A stretch of DNA of 40,296 nt, taken from a virus. This document shows positions 39,238-40,296 of this stretch, one piece after another (position 1 is the first letter of the stretch; every line of letters starts with the position of its first letter). The notes under the pieces were generated by a model. The model did no database searches. It had not been told where the DNA came from and saw only the letters and a list, made by a program, of their open reading frames with translations. The DNA is taken from IMG/VR virus record IMGVR_UViG_3300038441_002094, positions 1-40,296 of that record; one strand, written 5' to 3'. Made by a program: the position numbers and the translations under genes.

Positions 39238-40296
39238 GGGGCCTTCCCTCCCGCGGCTGCCCGGTCGGGGGCGCCGGGGCTGGTCGGCAGCCCGAGCGCG
39301 GATTCCCACAGCGGCAGCACGCGGTTGACAGTACGCGTGCGCGCCCACTCCTGTCCGACTCTGCGCGCTTCCTGTCGGATGTGCGGATCCGTGGTGAGCA
39401 CGTTCAACGCCTCCCACCAGTCCCGTGCGCGGCGCACCCGAAGGCCTCCGCGGGCGAGACTGTCGGGTCCGTAGGGGCCGACGTCGGAGGCGACCCACGG
39501 GATGCCCAGCGCGGACAGCTCCAGCAGCCGGAGGCTCGATTTCGACTGGTTGAACCGGGTCGGCGCCAGCGGTGCCAGACCGATGTCGAAGTTCGTGCCC
39601 AACAGCGTGTAGTAGGTCTCGATGTTCGACTGCCCGGGGATGATCTCCCAGGGCTCGGGTGCCGCGCGCACCAGCGGTGCGGGCGGGTGACCGATCGTGG
39701 TCAGCTGCCATCCAGCTTTCCGGCCGCGGGCGTGCAACCAGCGCGCCACGGATCGCGCGTTGTTCTGGTGTGCCCAGTCGCCGTCGTGCGTGGCCGAGCC
39801 CGACCACCCGATCGTCGGGCCCCATCCGGCGGTGACGAGCTCGACGATCGTGTCCTCGTTGATCCAGTGCCGCGGCGACGCCGACTCGATCAGCCCTTCG
39901 CGGATCGCGTTCGGCACCACGTGCACAGGGGCCGAGGTGAAGCGGCTGACAACGTCGGCCAACGGCGCCGTGCTGACCGTGACCGCATCAGAGCACGCGA
40001 GGTTCTTCACCACGTCGACCAGACGTTCCGGCCAGTAGGGCTGGTTCGGGTTGGTCGGGTCCTCGGCGAGCGCGAACACGTCGTCATCAAGTTCGTACAC
40101 CAGGGGGTGGCTGCGCCCCTTCGCCCGCGCAATCGACTGCCAGAGCTTCGAGGGCCCCGGCTTGCCGATGCGCTGCCCCACCAGCACGTCGCACGCCTGG
40201 ATCATGGCGTCGGTGATCGTGCCCTCGCCGGGCTCGGCGTTCAGGTCGACGGTCTCGCTCGCGATGACGCGGTGACCCTTCGCCTGGAGCGCCGAG
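39234..40296 (-). CDS. GT-B-type glycosyltransferase, C-terminal part (5' end lies at window start)
   Basis: This frame is open to the right edge and is completed by 1-137 after removing the 69-bp overlap (376 aa in total). The Met at 40205 is internal (ITDAMIQACDVLVGQR). Later motifs: KGRSHPLVYELDDDVF, VTVSTAPLADVV, VHVVPNAI, IGWSGSATHDGDW, FDIGLAPLAPTRFNQSKSSL and RLLELSALGIPWVASDVGPY: the donor-binding E-x-x-A-x-G-x-P region of GT4-like enzymes, though the first Glu of EX7E is Lys/Ser here. It heads a chain with membrane, lysis and other glycan genes. Confidence 0.9.
   Translation of the reverse strand, partial: SALQAKGHRVIASETVDLNAEPGEGTITDAMIQACDVLVGQRIGKPGPSKLWQSIARAKGRSHPLVYELDDDVFALAEDPTNPNQPYWPERLVDVVKNLACSDAVTVSTAPLADVVSRFTSAPVHVVPNAIREGLIESASPRHWINEDTIVELVTAGWGPTIGWSGSATHDGDWAHQNNARSVARWLHARGRKAGWQLTTIGHPPAPLVRAAPEPWEIIPGQSNIETYYTLLGTNFDIGLAPLAPTRFNQSKSSLRLLELSALGIPWVASDVGPYGPDSLARGGLRVRRARDWWEALNVLTTDPHIRQEARRVGQEWARTRTVNRVLPLWESALGLPTSPGAPDRAAAGGKAP
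40228..40296. repeat. Right copy of 69-bp terminal direct repeat
   Basis: Identical to bases 1-69 (see that entry). The unit genome is 40,227 bp. Confidence 0.95.

Noticed and set aside
40051-40205. Glycosyltransferase start at ATG 40205
   Set aside because: That Met is internal; the frame continues through the window end to GTG 137 and adds the expected N-terminal Rossmann motif.
1-40296. tRNA genes
   Set aside because: I found no cloverleaf with a GTTCRANNC-type T-arm and matching acceptor stem while reading the gaps between genes; a covariance-model scan would be needed to be certain.

Overview
The window is a complete, tailed double-stranded DNA phage genome (siphovirus gene set: HK97-fold capsid, tape measure, tail-assembly chaperones joined by a frameshift) from a high-GC host, almost certainly an actinobacterium. 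Reasons: very high GC, dominant GTG/ATG starts with GTGA/ATGA stop-start overlaps, TAnnnT-type -10 boxes, and actinophage-style products (Cas4-like nuclease, prim-pol/helicase fusion, ReqiPepy6 Gp37-like tail protein, GH25-like lysin). No mycolyl-arabinogalactan esterase (lysin B) is seen, which argues mildly against a mycolic-acid host; the genus cannot be read from the sequence. Bases 1-69 are repeated exactly at 40228-40296, and one glycosyltransferase gene runs in frame across that join. The contig is therefore circular or circularly permuted, about 40,227 bp, opened at an arbitrary point.

Layout. (i) 34.6 kb -> end -> start -> 8.3 kb, minus strand: from 8283 leftwards an early DNA-metabolism operon (unknown protein, membrane protein, compact C5 methylase, SF2 helicase, small zinc finger, Cas4-like nuclease, SSB-like protein, zinc-ribbon protein, Holliday-junction-type nuclease, Cys/His-repeat protein), then across the join a GT-B glycosyltransferase, two membrane proteins, endolysin, holin candidate, a SAM methyltransferase and two GT2 glycosyltransferases. 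(ii) 8.4-14.5 kb, plus strand: family A DNA polymerase, prim-pol/helicase, a 332-bp AT-rich gene-free region bracketed by inverted heptamer iterons (candidate origin), and two paralogous proteins each with two helix-turn-helix repeats. (iii) 14.6-34.5 kb, plus strand: late operon with terminase, portal, MuF, scaffold, capsid, connectors, tail proteins, and a collagen-like tail-tip protein. A perfect 15-bp bidirectional terminator hairpin separates the convergent blocks at 34.57 kb.

The parts most worth following: (a) a ten-base promoter-like motif, NGTGTA(R)(Y)(S)T, which I found eight times by eye on both strands, each time ahead of a gene start; (b) the iteron-flanked origin candidate next to four related HTH domains; (c) a moron-like gene (22769-23368) inside the head-tail connector cluster with its own promoter motif and a run of three hairpins; (d) -10-like boxes inside hairpin loops; (e) three glycosyltransferases and a methyltransferase suggesting virion glycan decoration; and (f) deviant active-site residues in the polymerase (Leu at the 762 position) and primase-helicase (Asp in Walker A). 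No integrase, recognisable lysogeny repressor, tRNA gene or CRISPR array was seen.
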